From positions 1 through 46,605 of IMG/VR virus record IMGVR_UViG_3300017963_000095: DNA of 46,605 nucleotides; one strand, 5' to 3'. The stretch is from a virus. Below the pieces are notes generated by a model. It ran no database searches, was not told the origin of the DNA, and was given only the letters and a program-made list of their open reading frames with translations. This document shows positions 25,889 through 32,499 of the stretch, piece by piece (the stretch's first letter is position 1; every line of letters begins with the position of its first letter). A program made the translations under genes and the position numbers.

Positions 25889-26153
25889 GTCCGTATCGTT
25901 GTCCATATCGAAGCCGTTGTTGCTCAGTGGTTTGAGTAAATCTTGTCCACGTTGTCCGTATCGCTGTCCATATCGGGAAGGTATAATTCTCAGAATGCCT
26001 AGTGTGGGGTCTCTCTCCACCAAGGGTTTACAAGAATATACTAGACTTTTTATACTATGTTCGACTCTTGTCCGTATCGATGTCACGTATTTACGTGAGT
26101 TGCTGGTTTCTTGTCCGTATCGTCCGTATCGCTGTCCATATCGGGAAGGTATA
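25889..26153. repeat. Iteron-like array, GTCC(G/A)TATCG units with a 32-bp direct repeat
   Basis: Units of GTCCGTATCG or GTCCATATCG occur at 25889-25910 (pair), 25954-25975 (pair), 26070-26079, 26113-26122 and 26122-26143 (pair). Two pairs are extended to identical 32-bp copies (25954-25985 and 26122-26153) ending GGGAAGGTATA. Paired units are 12 bases apart start to start, close to one helical turn, as expected for protein-binding iterons. Confidence 0.8.
26027..26056 (+). promoter_or_regulatory. Promoter-like element inside the repeat region, no downstream gene
   Basis: TTTACA (26027-26032), 18-base spacer, TATACT (26051-26056). Transcription would run rightward, antisense to the DUF4326 gene, through two further iteron units. 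It could make a regulatory or primer RNA if the region is an origin. Based on consensus match only, in an AT-rich stretch where chance matches are likely. Confidence 0.3.
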
Positions 26154-26207
26154 CTTTTGGGATCTCGCGTATATACGTGGAAGGGATGAGGAATATACAT
26201 GGACGGG

Positions 26208-26459
26208 TTACCTATTCGCCAGTTCCAGCAGCACGTCTGCGTGGCATGGCATCGGCGCACACCAGCACACGAGATCGTAGCCACGAAGCGACTCGAGCTG
26301 AGCGATGAGGTGGGGCTGAGATCTCAGCCAGACCTTGTACTTCTCGATCAGCTCATCCCTGGTCCCCACCGTGAACGGGTTGCCCCACTGCGTGCAGCGG
26401 TCGACCCAGATGGCATTCTCGGGAATGATGTGCCGGTGAGCGTTCAGAACTCTGGGCAT
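26208..26459 (-). CDS. DUF4326 protein
   Basis: An 83-residue protein from the ATG at 26459 (MPRVLNAHRHIIPENAIWVD), with AGGAGG nine bases upstream. It shows the DUF4326 pattern: WGNPFTVG near residue 26, a YKVWL helix, then LRGYDLVCWCAPMPCHADVL with two cysteines and a histidine that may bind metal. The family is frequent in phages and of unknown function. It is the last gene of the early minus arm, ending one base before the repeat region. Confidence 0.8.
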   Translation of the reverse strand: MPRVLNAHRHIIPENAIWVDRCTQWGNPFTVGTRDELIEKYKVWLRSQPHLIAQLESLRGYDLVCWCAPMPCHADVLLELANR

Positions 26460-26547
26460 CGTACCGATCCTCCTCGTGTGAAGCAAGGAGACACCAACGT
26501 GGAGGTGTCCCATGCGTGAAGGGCTGTAAAGCAGCCCAGGTGATCTG

Positions 26548-26578
26548 GGGAGCCGCTCGGCTCAGCCGAACGGCTCCC
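26548..26578. terminator. Hairpin between small early genes
   Basis: GGGAGCCG (26548-26555) pairs with CGGCTCCC (26571-26578), extended after one mismatch by TCGGC/GCCGA around a three-base loop. It lies just after the 62-residue gene on the minus strand and before DUF4326. A second short hairpin GGGCTG/CAGCCC follows at 26521-26537. No T-run; probable attenuator or processing site. Confidence 0.5.
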
Positions 26579-26589
26579 GCTGTCTCCGC

Positions 26590-26778
26590 TTAGCCTCGCA
26601 GGATCAGCAGGCAGAGCCGCTGCCTCAACTGCTGCCTGATGGACTTCAGTGAGCGGATGGCTGCTTCGATCTCATCGATCTGGGCCTTCAGCGCCTCGAT
26701 CAACTTCTCCCGCTCGGCCAGCTTGGCACGCTTGCCGTCCTTGTAGTCCTCGCAGTTCATCATCTCGCAGCCGCTCAT
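26590..26778 (-). CDS. Small coiled-coil protein, unknown
   Basis: A 62-residue protein from the ATG at 26778 (MSGCEMMNCEDYKDGKRAKL), overlapping the preceding stop (ATGA). Residues 18-52 form a strongly charged helix with heptad-like spacing (EKLIEALKAQIDEIEAAIRS). Two N-terminal cysteines. No known family; size and place suggest an early host-interaction protein, but that is a guess. Confidence 0.5.
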   Translation of the reverse strand: MSGCEMMNCEDYKDGKRAKLAEREKLIEALKAQIDEIEAAIRSLKSIRQQLRQRLCLLILRG

Positions 26779-27071
26779 CTCGCCCTCCTGTTGTCTAGCT
26801 GGAACTGGCGGGCCTCTACCCACTCAGTCAAGCCGTTGGAAAGCGCCGGGTATTTGTCCGCACAGGCTTTCGCGTAGGCTTTCAGTGCCGGTACTGCGTA
26901 CTCGTCGTGGTCTAGGTCGAGCACAAAGAACTGACAGTGATCGTGCTTCCCCTCCATGTCGTTGAGTCGCTTGACCTCGTACTTACGGTAGACGCCCCGC
27001 TTCTCGTCGGGCCGATTGTCTGCCTCGCCCATCGGCATGTGAATTGCACCGCTGTGATTTAGGTCACTCAT
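26775..27071 (-). CDS. Conserved-type phage protein, unknown function
   Basis: A 98-residue protein with a central KYEVKRLND ... HCQFFVLDLDHDEYAVPALK block, then AYAKACADKYPALSNGL. The FVLDLDHD ... ALxAYAxAC pattern recurs in small hypothetical proteins of many phages and hosts. No catalytic motif; the DLDHD acidic run might bind metal. Overlaps both neighbours by four bases (ATGA), so it is translationally coupled. Confidence 0.65.
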   Translation of the reverse strand: MSDLNHSGAIHMPMGEADNRPDEKRGVYRKYEVKRLNDMEGKHDHCQFFVLDLDHDEYAVPALKAYAKACADKYPALSNGLTEWVEARQFQLDNRRAR

Positions 27072-27160
27072 CTCGCCCTCCTGTCGCGCTTCGCCGCCCG
27101 CTCAAGCGCAGTCATCCCTTCCAAGGCTCCACTCCTTTCTGATGTGATGAAGTCGCTCAT
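27068..27160 (-). CDS. 30-residue microprotein
   Basis: ATG at 27160 with GGAAAG upstream; reads MSDFITSERSGALEGMTALE then RAAKRDRRAR and stops in an ATGA overlap with the next start. Evidence for its reality is the ribosome site and coupling, not homology. Could merely serve to couple translation. Confidence 0.35.
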   Translation of the reverse strand: MSDFITSERSGALEGMTALERAAKRDRRAR

Positions 27161-27172
27161 CTCGCTTTCCTT

Positions 27173-27304
27173 TCACAGGTCAAGGTTCCGTCGCGTGATC
27201 TCCAGGCACGAAGGTGGGCGCTTGCTCGCGAAGCACAGAGCCAGGAGCAGCATTCCACTGAGCGCCCCGGTGAACGCGCCCACGATGAATCCCAGCCAGA
27301 ACAT
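27173..27304 (-). CDS. Small single-span membrane protein
   Basis: A 43-residue protein (MFWLGFIVGAFTGALSGMLL ...), one N-terminal glycine-rich span and a basic tail (SKRPPSCLEITRRNLDL). ATG at 27304 overlaps the sigma factor stop (TGATG) and has AAGGAG seven bases upstream. No known family; coupling to the sigma gene is clear. Confidence 0.55.
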   Translation of the reverse strand: MFWLGFIVGAFTGALSGMLLLALCFASKRPPSCLEITRRNLDL

Positions 27305-27840
27305 CACACTCTCCTTCCCAGGCTCATGATACCCTTCGCCTCGCGCAGTATCTGGCAGACGCGGCTCTCGGAACACTTCAGGCGCTTTCCGATCTGCCAA
27401 AGACGAAGGTGCTTGAAGAAGTACAACTCCACCACCTCGCGCTGGCGTGGAGTGAGCAGCGCCAGTAGCTCGCGCACCTTTGCCTGCGTGTCGAGCTTGT
27501 AGTTCAGGTCCGTGGTATAAGAAGGTTCTTCCCACGGATTGACTCCTCGCTCGAGCTTGACGGTGGGAAAGTCGCGGCGGAAGGTGCGCGGCAGCGGGTC
27601 GAACTGGCGCAGCCCATCACGCACGGCACCGCACATGCGATGCCACGCGAACACGGCGAGAGAGCAGCCGCGTTTCTTCTTGTACCTCTTCTTTGCGTTG
27701 AGGTAGCCCAGGCAGGCGAACTGCACCATGTCATCGTACAGTGAACCCGCGAGATCCCTCGGGAGGTGGCGTCCTACCGTGGACGCCGCCTGACGTGCGA
27801 GACTCAACATCAGCGGGTCAGGCGCTTCACGGGAAGCCAT
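27304..27840 (-). CDS. Phage-encoded sigma-70 family factor (FliA/WhiG-like)
   Basis: A 178-residue protein from the ATG at 27840 (MASREAPDPLMLSLARQAAS), preceded by GAGG. Region 2: SLYDDMVQFACLGYLNAKKR then YKKKRGCSLAVFAWHRMCGA, followed by VRDGLRQFDPLPRTFRR. The small region 3 is reduced. Region 4 has LLALLTPRQREVVELYFFKH, then WQIGKRLKCSESRVCQIL, a complete HTH. It should bind host core RNA polymerase and direct it to phage promoters, most likely the middle or late set. No anti-sigma gene was recognised. Follows the primase-helicase and a small zinc-type protein in the early minus arm. Confidence 0.8.
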   Translation of the reverse strand: MASREAPDPLMLSLARQAASTVGRHLPRDLAGSLYDDMVQFACLGYLNAKKRYKKKRGCSLAVFAWHRMCGAVRDGLRQFDPLPRTFRRDFPTVKLERGVNPWEEPSYTTDLNYKLDTQAKVRELLALLTPRQREVVELYFFKHLRLWQIGKRLKCSESRVCQILREAKGIMSLGRRV

Positions 27841-28013
27841 AGCACCGACCTCAGTATCCACTTTCCACAGTAGCAGCACCACCACCAACGCGACCCGATG
27901 GGCGCAACGTAAGGCGGGCGTGACTTCGAGACATCCTTCATCGCGAAGGCAGCGATGTGCTCCTCGCGCACCCAGAAGTGCTTGCAGAAGATCCGCTTCA
28001 ACCACCCGATCAT
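27810..28013 (-). CDS. Small Cys/Trp-rich protein, possible zinc site
   Basis: A 67-residue protein from the ATG at 28013 (MIGWLKRIFCKHFWVREEHI), with AGGAG eight bases upstream, inside the end of the primase gene. It has C10-x-H near the start and WWWCCYCGKWI in the middle, a half zinc-ribbon-like arrangement, then a basic C-terminus. Its end overlaps the sigma gene start by 31 bases. Unknown function; placement between primase and sigma factor suggests early regulation. Confidence 0.5.
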   Translation of the reverse strand: MIGWLKRIFCKHFWVREEHIAAFAMKDVSKSRPPYVAPIGSRWWWCCYCGKWILRSVLWLPVKRLTR

Positions 28014-28024
28014 GGCAGCTTCTC

Positions 28025-29962
28025 CTATTCCATCCAATCCTTCGCCTCGAGATCCACGATCCGCAGCCAGTGATGCACCCGGCCTTCACGGTATTCGTAT
28101 CTCACTCCGACACGCTCAGTCCGCACGCCCGCACGCAGCAGCTCCACCAGCTTGGCCACACGCCTGCGGTTCGAGGTCAGTCCCTCGAAGAGGTGGGCCA
28201 CCGTGGGATCGTTAGCGATGCGGTCGACCAAGTCGGTCACCGGCATCACGTCACCGATCTCGAACCGGGTGGCCATGTAGGTTCCAAGGTCGAGAGCGTC
28301 AGCGGGCGCGGCCTCGTCCCCAGGAACCGCAAGCCGGAACCGGCCAGCGTCCCAGACCAGGGGGATCTCTTCGCCTGCGCGAGCGTAGTTACTCTTCAGG
28401 CGCTTCAGCTTCACCGTGTCGGTGTCCTTGTCCCTCTCCATGCCCAGACGGTTGCGGACTGCGTTCTCCCAAGCTGTGCTGCCGCTCAGCAGATCCCCGG
28501 TGTTCTGCCCGGTGCGCGACGGATGGGCCAGGAGCAGCAGCGTGCAGTTGTAGTCGCGCATCAGTCGAGCAAGGTATACTTTGATGCACTTGTTGACCTT
28601 TTCACGGGTGTTCTCGTCGCCCATGTAGATGTCGGATAGCGTGTCGAGAATGACCAGGATGTGTTCGTCACGCTTCTTGGTTCGCAGGAAGGCGCGGAGC
28701 TGCGCCATGAACGGGCCTTCCTTCACCTCGTCGCCTTTGACCACCACCAGGGCGCTGTCATCGCCCACCCGTGGCCAGAGGGAGAAGCCGGTCACCTTGC
28801 ACTTCTGGTACTCGAGCGTCTGGCGGATCGAATCGAGCCTTCGGTGCAGTTCTTCCTTGGAGTCTTCGCAGTAGATCCCCAACACGCGGCAGCGGGTCCG
28901 CACCGGCATGCCCAGCCAGGGCTTCCCGCTCGTGAGCGACAGCCCCAGTTGCAGGCTGAGCAGGCTCTTCCCGGCAGAGCCGCCACCGTAGAGGCTCGAG
29001 ATCTCTCCCTTCGGGAGCCAGTGTTCGATGAGCCACTCACGCGGAGGCGCTTTGCCCAGAGGGAAGTCATCTATGGATAGGGGCCAGGATTCGAGGTCGA
29101 CCTTCGTGAACTCCTCGCGTGCCATGGCGCTGCGGGCCTCCGGTGTCTTGCTGCCCGCCGGGTTCTGTCCGTAGGCATAAGCGTTCTGAACGATGCGCCT
29201 CAGTTCCTCTGCTGACCAGGGAGGCGCACACCGTGGGTTGTAGTGGTCGAGCATCACCTCGAGCGCAGCGTCCGGTGTCAGGCCCAGGTCTTTCACCTGA
29301 ACAGCCACCTCGTAGGTTTGGTTGTTGCCGCCCGCGCCTTTGACCGCAGGCTCTGCCTCGAGGAGGTACTTGATTGCTTCGCTGACGTGGTGCGGCTTGT
29401 CGAGATCCTCGGCCTCGAGGCCCACCTCGAGCGCCTTAGTCTCCTCGCGTGTAGCGAGCGCCTCGATCCACGAGGGCACCGGCTCGACCGGCGCAGGCTC
29501 GACCACCGTGTAGGTTCCACCGTTCACCGCTGAACCCGGCAGCACAACGTAGCCGCCACTCGACTTCAGGTCGATATTGGTGGCCAGCTCCCTCCGCGTT
29601 CGCATCGCTGGCCGGAAGAGGTAGTGGCGTCCCTTCCCCGGCGTGGCGTGCGTGCGGGTCCACGGCGGCTGAACCTGTCCGTTCTCGAGCAGCAGCTTCT
29701 GCCAGTTAGTCCACCCCTGCTGCCCTGGTTTGCAGTCGACGTCGACCACGAGAAGATCCGACTTCCCGCAGTCGAGTCCCCAGTTGCAGCCAGGGTGCTT
29801 GGATCCCCAGGCGCGGATCTGCTCTGGGTTGTTGCTGGATTCTTCAGCCCAGGAAGCTACGTGGTACTTCCCAGCGCCACCCTTGTGCCCTGCTTGGATT
29901 GGGAAGACGTAACACCCGAGCCGAGTCGCGTACTCTAACGCGAACTCGAGCGCCGTAGGCAT
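28025..29962 (-). CDS. Bifunctional primase-polymerase / RecA-like helicase
   Basis: A 645-residue replication protein. N-terminal Prim-Pol (archaeo-eukaryotic primase-type) domain: ALEFALEYATRLGCYVFPIQ, catalytic LLVVDVD near residues 70-76, THATPGKGRHYLF and a GGYVVLPGSAVNGGTY block. After a linker comes a RecA/AAA_25 ATPase: Walker A GGGSAGKS near 322-331, CRVLGIYCEDS, Walker B HILVILDTLSDIY near 433-440 and LLLLAHPSRTG. It should prime synthesis and unwind DNA, working with the plus-strand polymerase and SSB. TAATG coupling to the HTH gene upstream. Confidence 0.85.
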   Translation of the reverse strand: MPTALEFALEYATRLGCYVFPIQAGHKGGAGKYHVASWAEESSNNPEQIRAWGSKHPGCNWGLDCGKSDLLVVDVDCKPGQQGWTNWQKLLLENGQVQPPWTRTHATPGKGRHYLFRPAMRTRRELATNIDLKSSGGYVVLPGSAVNGGTYTVVEPAPVEPVPSWIEALATREETKALEVGLEAEDLDKPHHVSEAIKYLLEAEPAVKGAGGNNQTYEVAVQVKDLGLTPDAALEVMLDHYNPRCAPPWSAEELRRIVQNAYAYGQNPAGSKTPEARSAMAREEFTKVDLESWPLSIDDFPLGKAPPREWLIEHWLPKGEISSLYGGGSAGKSLLSLQLGLSLTSGKPWLGMPVRTRCRVLGIYCEDSKEELHRRLDSIRQTLEYQKCKVTGFSLWPRVGDDSALVVVKGDEVKEGPFMAQLRAFLRTKKRDEHILVILDTLSDIYMGDENTREKVNKCIKVYLARLMRDYNCTLLLLAHPSRTGQNTGDLLSGSTAWENAVRNRLGMERDKDTDTVKLKRLKSNYARAGEEIPLVWDAGRFRLAVPGDEAAPADALDLGTYMATRFEIGDVMPVTDLVDRIANDPTVAHLFEGLTSNRRRVAKLVELLRAGVRTERVGVRYEYREGRVHHWLRIVDLEAKDWME

Positions 29963-30207
29963 TACTCTTCTCCGTTAACAGGGTCTCCCACGAAGGCCGG
30001 GTGGTTGCTTTGCTTGTTGCAGATCCAGATCTCCCACGGGATCCGCACGCCGAGCACCTTGCGGCTTGCCTTCTCGAGCCGCTGTGCTCTTTCCACTGAT
30101 ACGCCGCGCCTGCGGTGCAGGATGTCCGAGAGGTGCTGCGATGAGATCCGCGCCTGCAGCGCCACCTCTGCCTGCTGACCGTGCTTCCAGAAGTTGCTGT
30201 CCGTCAT
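29962..30207 (-). CDS. HTH regulator (XRE/YdaS-like)
   Basis: An 81-residue protein with AEVALQARISSQHLSDILHR then RRGVSVERAQRLEKAS, a helix-turn-helix of Cro/YdaS type. ATG at 30207 with AGGAGG upstream. It lies some 550 bases from the divergent promoter region and could control it. No dimerisation domain beyond a short C-terminal tail. It may be a Cro-like early regulator; with no integrase, a lysogenic role is not indicated. Confidence 0.7.
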   Translation of the reverse strand: MTDSNFWKHGQQAEVALQARISSQHLSDILHRRRGVSVERAQRLEKASRKVLGVRIPWEIWICNKQSNHPAFVGDPVNGEE

Positions 30208-30208
30208 G

Positions 30209-30568
30209 CTACCCTTCCTCCTCTTGTGGGTACTTGTCCGTTCCGACAGGATCTGGGTGGTTCTGGTTCACGCTCTCCACCCAACACAGGTTGTCCCAGC
30301 GGTTGTCATCCTTGAACCCGTTGATGTGATGCGCGTGGTGTCCTCCTTCCGGTGGCGAACCATGGAACGCTTCACACACTGCCCGGTGAACGTAGACCGT
30401 GTGCTTCTCTCTCGATCCCGGCAGGCGCAGGCTCACGAAGCGATAGCCCTTCGCATGCGTATTCTACTTTAGTATCCCGCGCTTTGGCCCACCCTGGCGG
30501 CTGATCTCTCCAGCACTCGAGACCCAGTACCGGGTAAACCCAGGCACAGGAAGCCAAACAGCTTCCAT
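30209..30568 (-). pseudogene. HNH endonuclease gene interrupted by an in-frame amber codon
   Basis: One frame from ATG 30568 reads MEAVWLPVPGFTRYWVSSAG ... RGILK, then TAG at 30466-30464, then NTHAKGYRFVSL and the HNH core HHAHHINGFKDDNRWDNLCW. Both halves match a single HNH protein of about 119 residues (N-terminal 'PGF..Y.VS..G.I' module, then 'KGYRFVSL'), so one stop codon splits it. A GTG at 30436 could still give a 75-residue C-terminal product holding the whole HNH motif. TAG ends many other genes here, so the code is standard. Homing-type endonuclease, probably decayed, or a sequencing error. Confidence 0.7.
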
Positions 30569-30672
30569 CCCGCGTATACCTCCACCGTACCCACCAGAGC
30601 GTACATCTCCAGAGTGAAGCAGTCAAGCTTGCACTTGAGCAATCGGTTTCTTAGCTCTCTATATCGCTTCAC
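30469..30672 (-). CDS. Possible small hydrophobic protein at head of minus arm
   Basis: A 67-residue ORF with GTG start at 30672 and GGAGAG upstream (MKRYRELRNRLLKCKLDCFT ...). It has a hydrophobic middle (LVGTVEVYAGWKLFGFLCLG) and overlaps the HNH N-terminal half in another frame. It could be a real small membrane protein into which the HNH gene was placed, or chance. No family recognised. Confidence 0.35.
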   Translation of the reverse strand: MKRYRELRNRLLKCKLDCFTLEMYALVGTVEVYAGWKLFGFLCLGLPGTGSRVLERSAARVGQSAGY

Positions 30673-30690
30673 AACTCGCTCTCCACCAAT

Positions 30691-30700
30691 GAGATATCTC
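30691..30700. promoter_or_regulatory. 10-bp palindrome near divergent promoter
   Basis: GAGATATCTC is self-complementary and lies downstream of the minus promoter. It is a possible half of an operator for the nearby HTH protein; no second clear copy was found, so support is weak. Confidence 0.25.
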
Positions 30701-30739
30701 TCGCCGCAGACACGCTCTCATTTTCTCCTATTTTTCCCC

Positions 30740-30768
30740 TGGACAGGGTAAATTCCATCGGCTATAAA
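30740..30768 (+). promoter_or_regulatory. Rightward early promoter
   Basis: TGGACA (30740-30745), 17-base spacer, TATAAA (30763-30768): a good sigma70-type promoter, about 50 bases before the first plus-strand start at 30822. Its -10 overlaps that of the leftward promoter. Confidence 0.65.
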
Positions 30769-30791
30769 TCTATGTGTAGTTTGTGAGTCAA
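30762..30791 (-). promoter_or_regulatory. Leftward early promoter
   Basis: On the minus strand TTGACT (30791-30786), 18-base spacer, TTATAG (30767-30762). The -35 is strong and the -10 weak. It would drive the HNH/HTH/primase/sigma arm. It shares its -10 bases with the rightward promoter. Confidence 0.5.
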
Positions 30792-30821
30792 TGATCGCTG
30801 GCTGCTAACAGGAGGATGAAC

Positions 30822-31058
30822 ATGAAGATCGTGAAACCCGCACTGACCGATGTCGAGATTCGAGGAGCCGTTTCCATGGTGAGGCGCATCGCAGACGCGC
30901 AGGCCACCGCAGCTTTCGAGGTACGCGAGAAGGTGAAGGACCGCAACAAGCAGATCATGCAGGGCCAGGACGAGCTGTTCATGGTCTGGACGAAGCTCAT
31001 GGACGCCTGCCTAGTCCGGGGTAGACTGTGGGCGTGCCACATGGCGAGAGAGGCTTGA
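30822..31058 (+). CDS. First rightward early protein, unknown
   Basis: A 78-residue protein. I prefer the ATG at 30822 (MKIVKPALTDVEIRGAVSMV) to the one at 30816, because GGAGG directly abuts the latter. Mostly helical, with a charged middle (ATAAFEVREKVKDRNKQIMQ). No motif known. As the first gene behind the strong early promoter it is likely made at once after infection, so a host-takeover or anti-defence role is plausible but unproven. Confidence 0.6.
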   Translation: MKIVKPALTDVEIRGAVSMVRRIADAQATAAFEVREKVKDRNKQIMQGQDELFMVWTKLMDACLVRGRLWACHMAREA

Positions 31059-31664
31059 ATGACTCACGAGATTAGAGCGCCTGAGACCCGGAGGCCGGAG
31101 GCGGCCGCGCAGCGTTCTGCTGCACTCTCTCGCCAGAGGCCCACGGCAGCGCCGGCCGCCGGGTCCGAAGCGCTCGAAACTTCCAAGGGGGACGCAATGG
31201 GCATGGCGAGCACAGGGGCGGCCGCGGCGCCGCCGACCATCAACACAACTCTGCACCACCGCAGGCCGGTGATCTGGCTTGACGGCGCCTGGCGGGAGGT
31301 CCGGCCAGCCCATCCCTCCATGCGCGAGATGGACGCGGCCGACCGGACGATGCGCGACCGGGTGGGCTGCACGTCGGTGGCGCACCTGGAGTCCGGCGCG
31401 CGGCTGATCGTTCACCGCGACCTGATGGGTGTCTGGAGCTACTGGGAACTGGCCGGCGGCGATGCGATCCCGGGGGCGGCCGGCGTGGCCGAACTGGTGG
31501 CCGCCGCCCGCGACATGGTGGCTGGCGCCGCCACGCTGGGCGTGCTCCCCGGCAAGCGCGCGCGGCTGGAGTTGGCGCTGGAGGCTATGCTCCCCCCGGC
31601 TCCGGCCGGCGTCGTTGGCCCGGAGCAGCGGGACGATGTCCTCAAGAGAGAGAAGGTGAGCTGA
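31059..31664 (+). CDS. High-GC accessory protein, unknown
   Basis: A 201-residue ORF; an inner ATG at 31197 (MGMASTGAAAAPPTINTTLH) may be the true start, as the first 46 residues are low-complexity. Then VIWLDGAWREVRPAHPSMRE, RLIVHRDLMGVWSYWELAGG and an Ala-rich C-terminal helix. GC content, especially at third positions, is far above the neighbours, and GCGGCC words recur, which suggests recent gain from a high-GC source. No family recognised. Confidence 0.55.
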   Translation: MTHEIRAPETRRPEAAAQRSAALSRQRPTAAPAAGSEALETSKGDAMGMASTGAAAAPPTINTTLHHRRPVIWLDGAWREVRPAHPSMREMDAADRTMRDRVGCTSVAHLESGARLIVHRDLMGVWSYWELAGGDAIPGAAGVAELVAAARDMVAGAATLGVLPGKRARLELALEAMLPPAPAGVVGPEQRDDVLKREKVS

Positions 31665-32074
31665 TGAAGCTCACGAACACGATCAGGAAGGCACTGCTCC
31701 GCATGGTACGCGGACACAAGGAGGGCTGCGACAGCTTCGCAGCCCTCGCCATCGCCAGGGGCGAGAAGCCCAGCGGCAACGGTGCGGTGACGGTGGTCTC
31801 CTCCATCGCCATCGGGATCCTGCTCCAGAAGCTCACCAGCAAGAAGCCGAACCTCAACAACCTCGACATCGAAGACCTCCGCAAGATCGCCCGCCTGGGC
31901 GCGTACACCCGGCCCGATCCCTTCTACGACACCGCTGCCTGCGTGGGTGCGTTCTTCAAGGCCATGCACACCATCGACCTCGAGATCGGAATCCTCAACC
32001 GCGACGAGGATCTCCGTCTGAGCCGTGGCCGCACCGATGAGCGCAAGATGGCTCTGACGAGGGTAGGTGGCTGA
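31664..32074 (+). CDS. Early protein, unknown
   Basis: A 136-residue basic protein (MKLTNTIRKALLRMVRGHKE) with a mildly hydrophobic middle (GAVTVVSSIAIGILLQKLTS) and a conserved-looking GAYTRPDPFYDTAACVGAFF stretch. It resembles no family I can name; the latter segment resembles phage/host housekeeping proteins of the DUF6378 (nucleotide-related) kind only weakly. TGATG coupling to the previous gene. Confidence 0.55.
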   Translation: MKLTNTIRKALLRMVRGHKEGCDSFAALAIARGEKPSGNGAVTVVSSIAIGILLQKLTSKKPNLNNLDIEDLRKIARLGAYTRPDPFYDTAACVGAFFKAMHTIDLEIGILNRDEDLRLSRGRTDERKMALTRVGG

Positions 32075-32499
32075 TGAATCTGCCGAACGGGATCTTCACC
32101 ATCGAGAACGAGGCGGGCGAGCACCGCACCATCAAGATCCGCACGCAGAAGGAGGACGCCAACTTCGCGCCGGGAGAGAGGATCGCCTCTCTCCTCACCG
32201 GACCCGAGAACGAGAGCGACTACCAAGGCTTCGCCTTCGTGAAGGAGGATGGCTTCCGCGTCTGGAAGTCGAAGCGTGGGAAGAACCGCATCAGCACCTT
32301 CGAGTGGTACGCCAGGATCCTCGAGCTGGTCGACCTGACACCGGACGAGATGGAGGAGGTCGAGATCAGCGTCAAGCTGCGGGACCGCACCTACAAGATC
32401 CTGATCGAGAAGCGGTGCATGGTCTGCAATCGCCGCCTCACCACGCCCGAGTCCATCCGCACCGGCATCGGCCCGGTCTGCGCGGGGAGGGTGAGCTGA
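32074..32499 (+). CDS. DUF6011 zinc-binding protein
   Basis: A 141-residue protein. The N-terminal 110 residues are beta-rich (IFTIENEAGEHRTIKIRTQK; FAFVKEDGFRVWKSKRGKN). The C-terminus has CMVCNRRLTTPESIRTGIGP followed by VCAG: the DUF6011 pattern C-x2-C-GxxL-(S)-x-GxGPxC, a small zinc site. The family is common in phages and mobile elements, function unknown. Overlaps the next start (TGATG). Confidence 0.75.
   Translation: MNLPNGIFTIENEAGEHRTIKIRTQKEDANFAPGERIASLLTGPENESDYQGFAFVKEDGFRVWKSKRGKNRISTFEWYARILELVDLTPDEMEEVEISVKLRDRTYKILIEKRCMVCNRRLTTPESIRTGIGPVCAGRVS

Larger units (their letters stand above)
25839..26207. other. AT-rich intergenic region; candidate origin or control region
   Basis: 369 bases without a credible gene, clearly richer in A+T than the rest. 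It holds repeated GTCC(G/A)TATCG units, a 32-bp direct repeat, a 6-2-6 inverted repeat CACGTATTTACGTG (26084-26097), a palindrome CGTATATACG (26168-26177) and a plus-strand TTTACA-18-TATACT promoter-like pair (26027-26056) with no gene behind it. A minus-strand frame runs through it, but the repeats fall in different frames, so the repetition is at DNA level. Confidence 0.65.

Noticed and set aside
25889-26153. Possible CRISPR-like array
   Set aside because: Units are about 10 bases, spacing is irregular and there are no uniform spacers or cas genes.
25646-26284. Minus-strand 212-codon frame with RYGQ repeats across the intergenic region
   Set aside because: The same DNA repeat is read as RYGQRYGQ in two places and as DMDNDTDRM in the third, so frame is not kept; the repeat is DNA-level.
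27841-28089. N-terminal extension of the sigma factor frame
   Set aside because: It overlaps the primase end and the small zinc-type gene and has no sigma similarity; ATG 27840 fits the family.
30464-30466. TAG as a recoded sense codon
   Set aside because: Many intact genes here end in TAG, including the helicase, SSB, glycosyltransferase and fibre adaptor genes.
32067-32498. N-terminal extension of the metzincin frame
   Set aside because: It overlaps the DUF6011 gene throughout; the ATG at 32499 is coupled to that gene's stop and gives a sensible protein.
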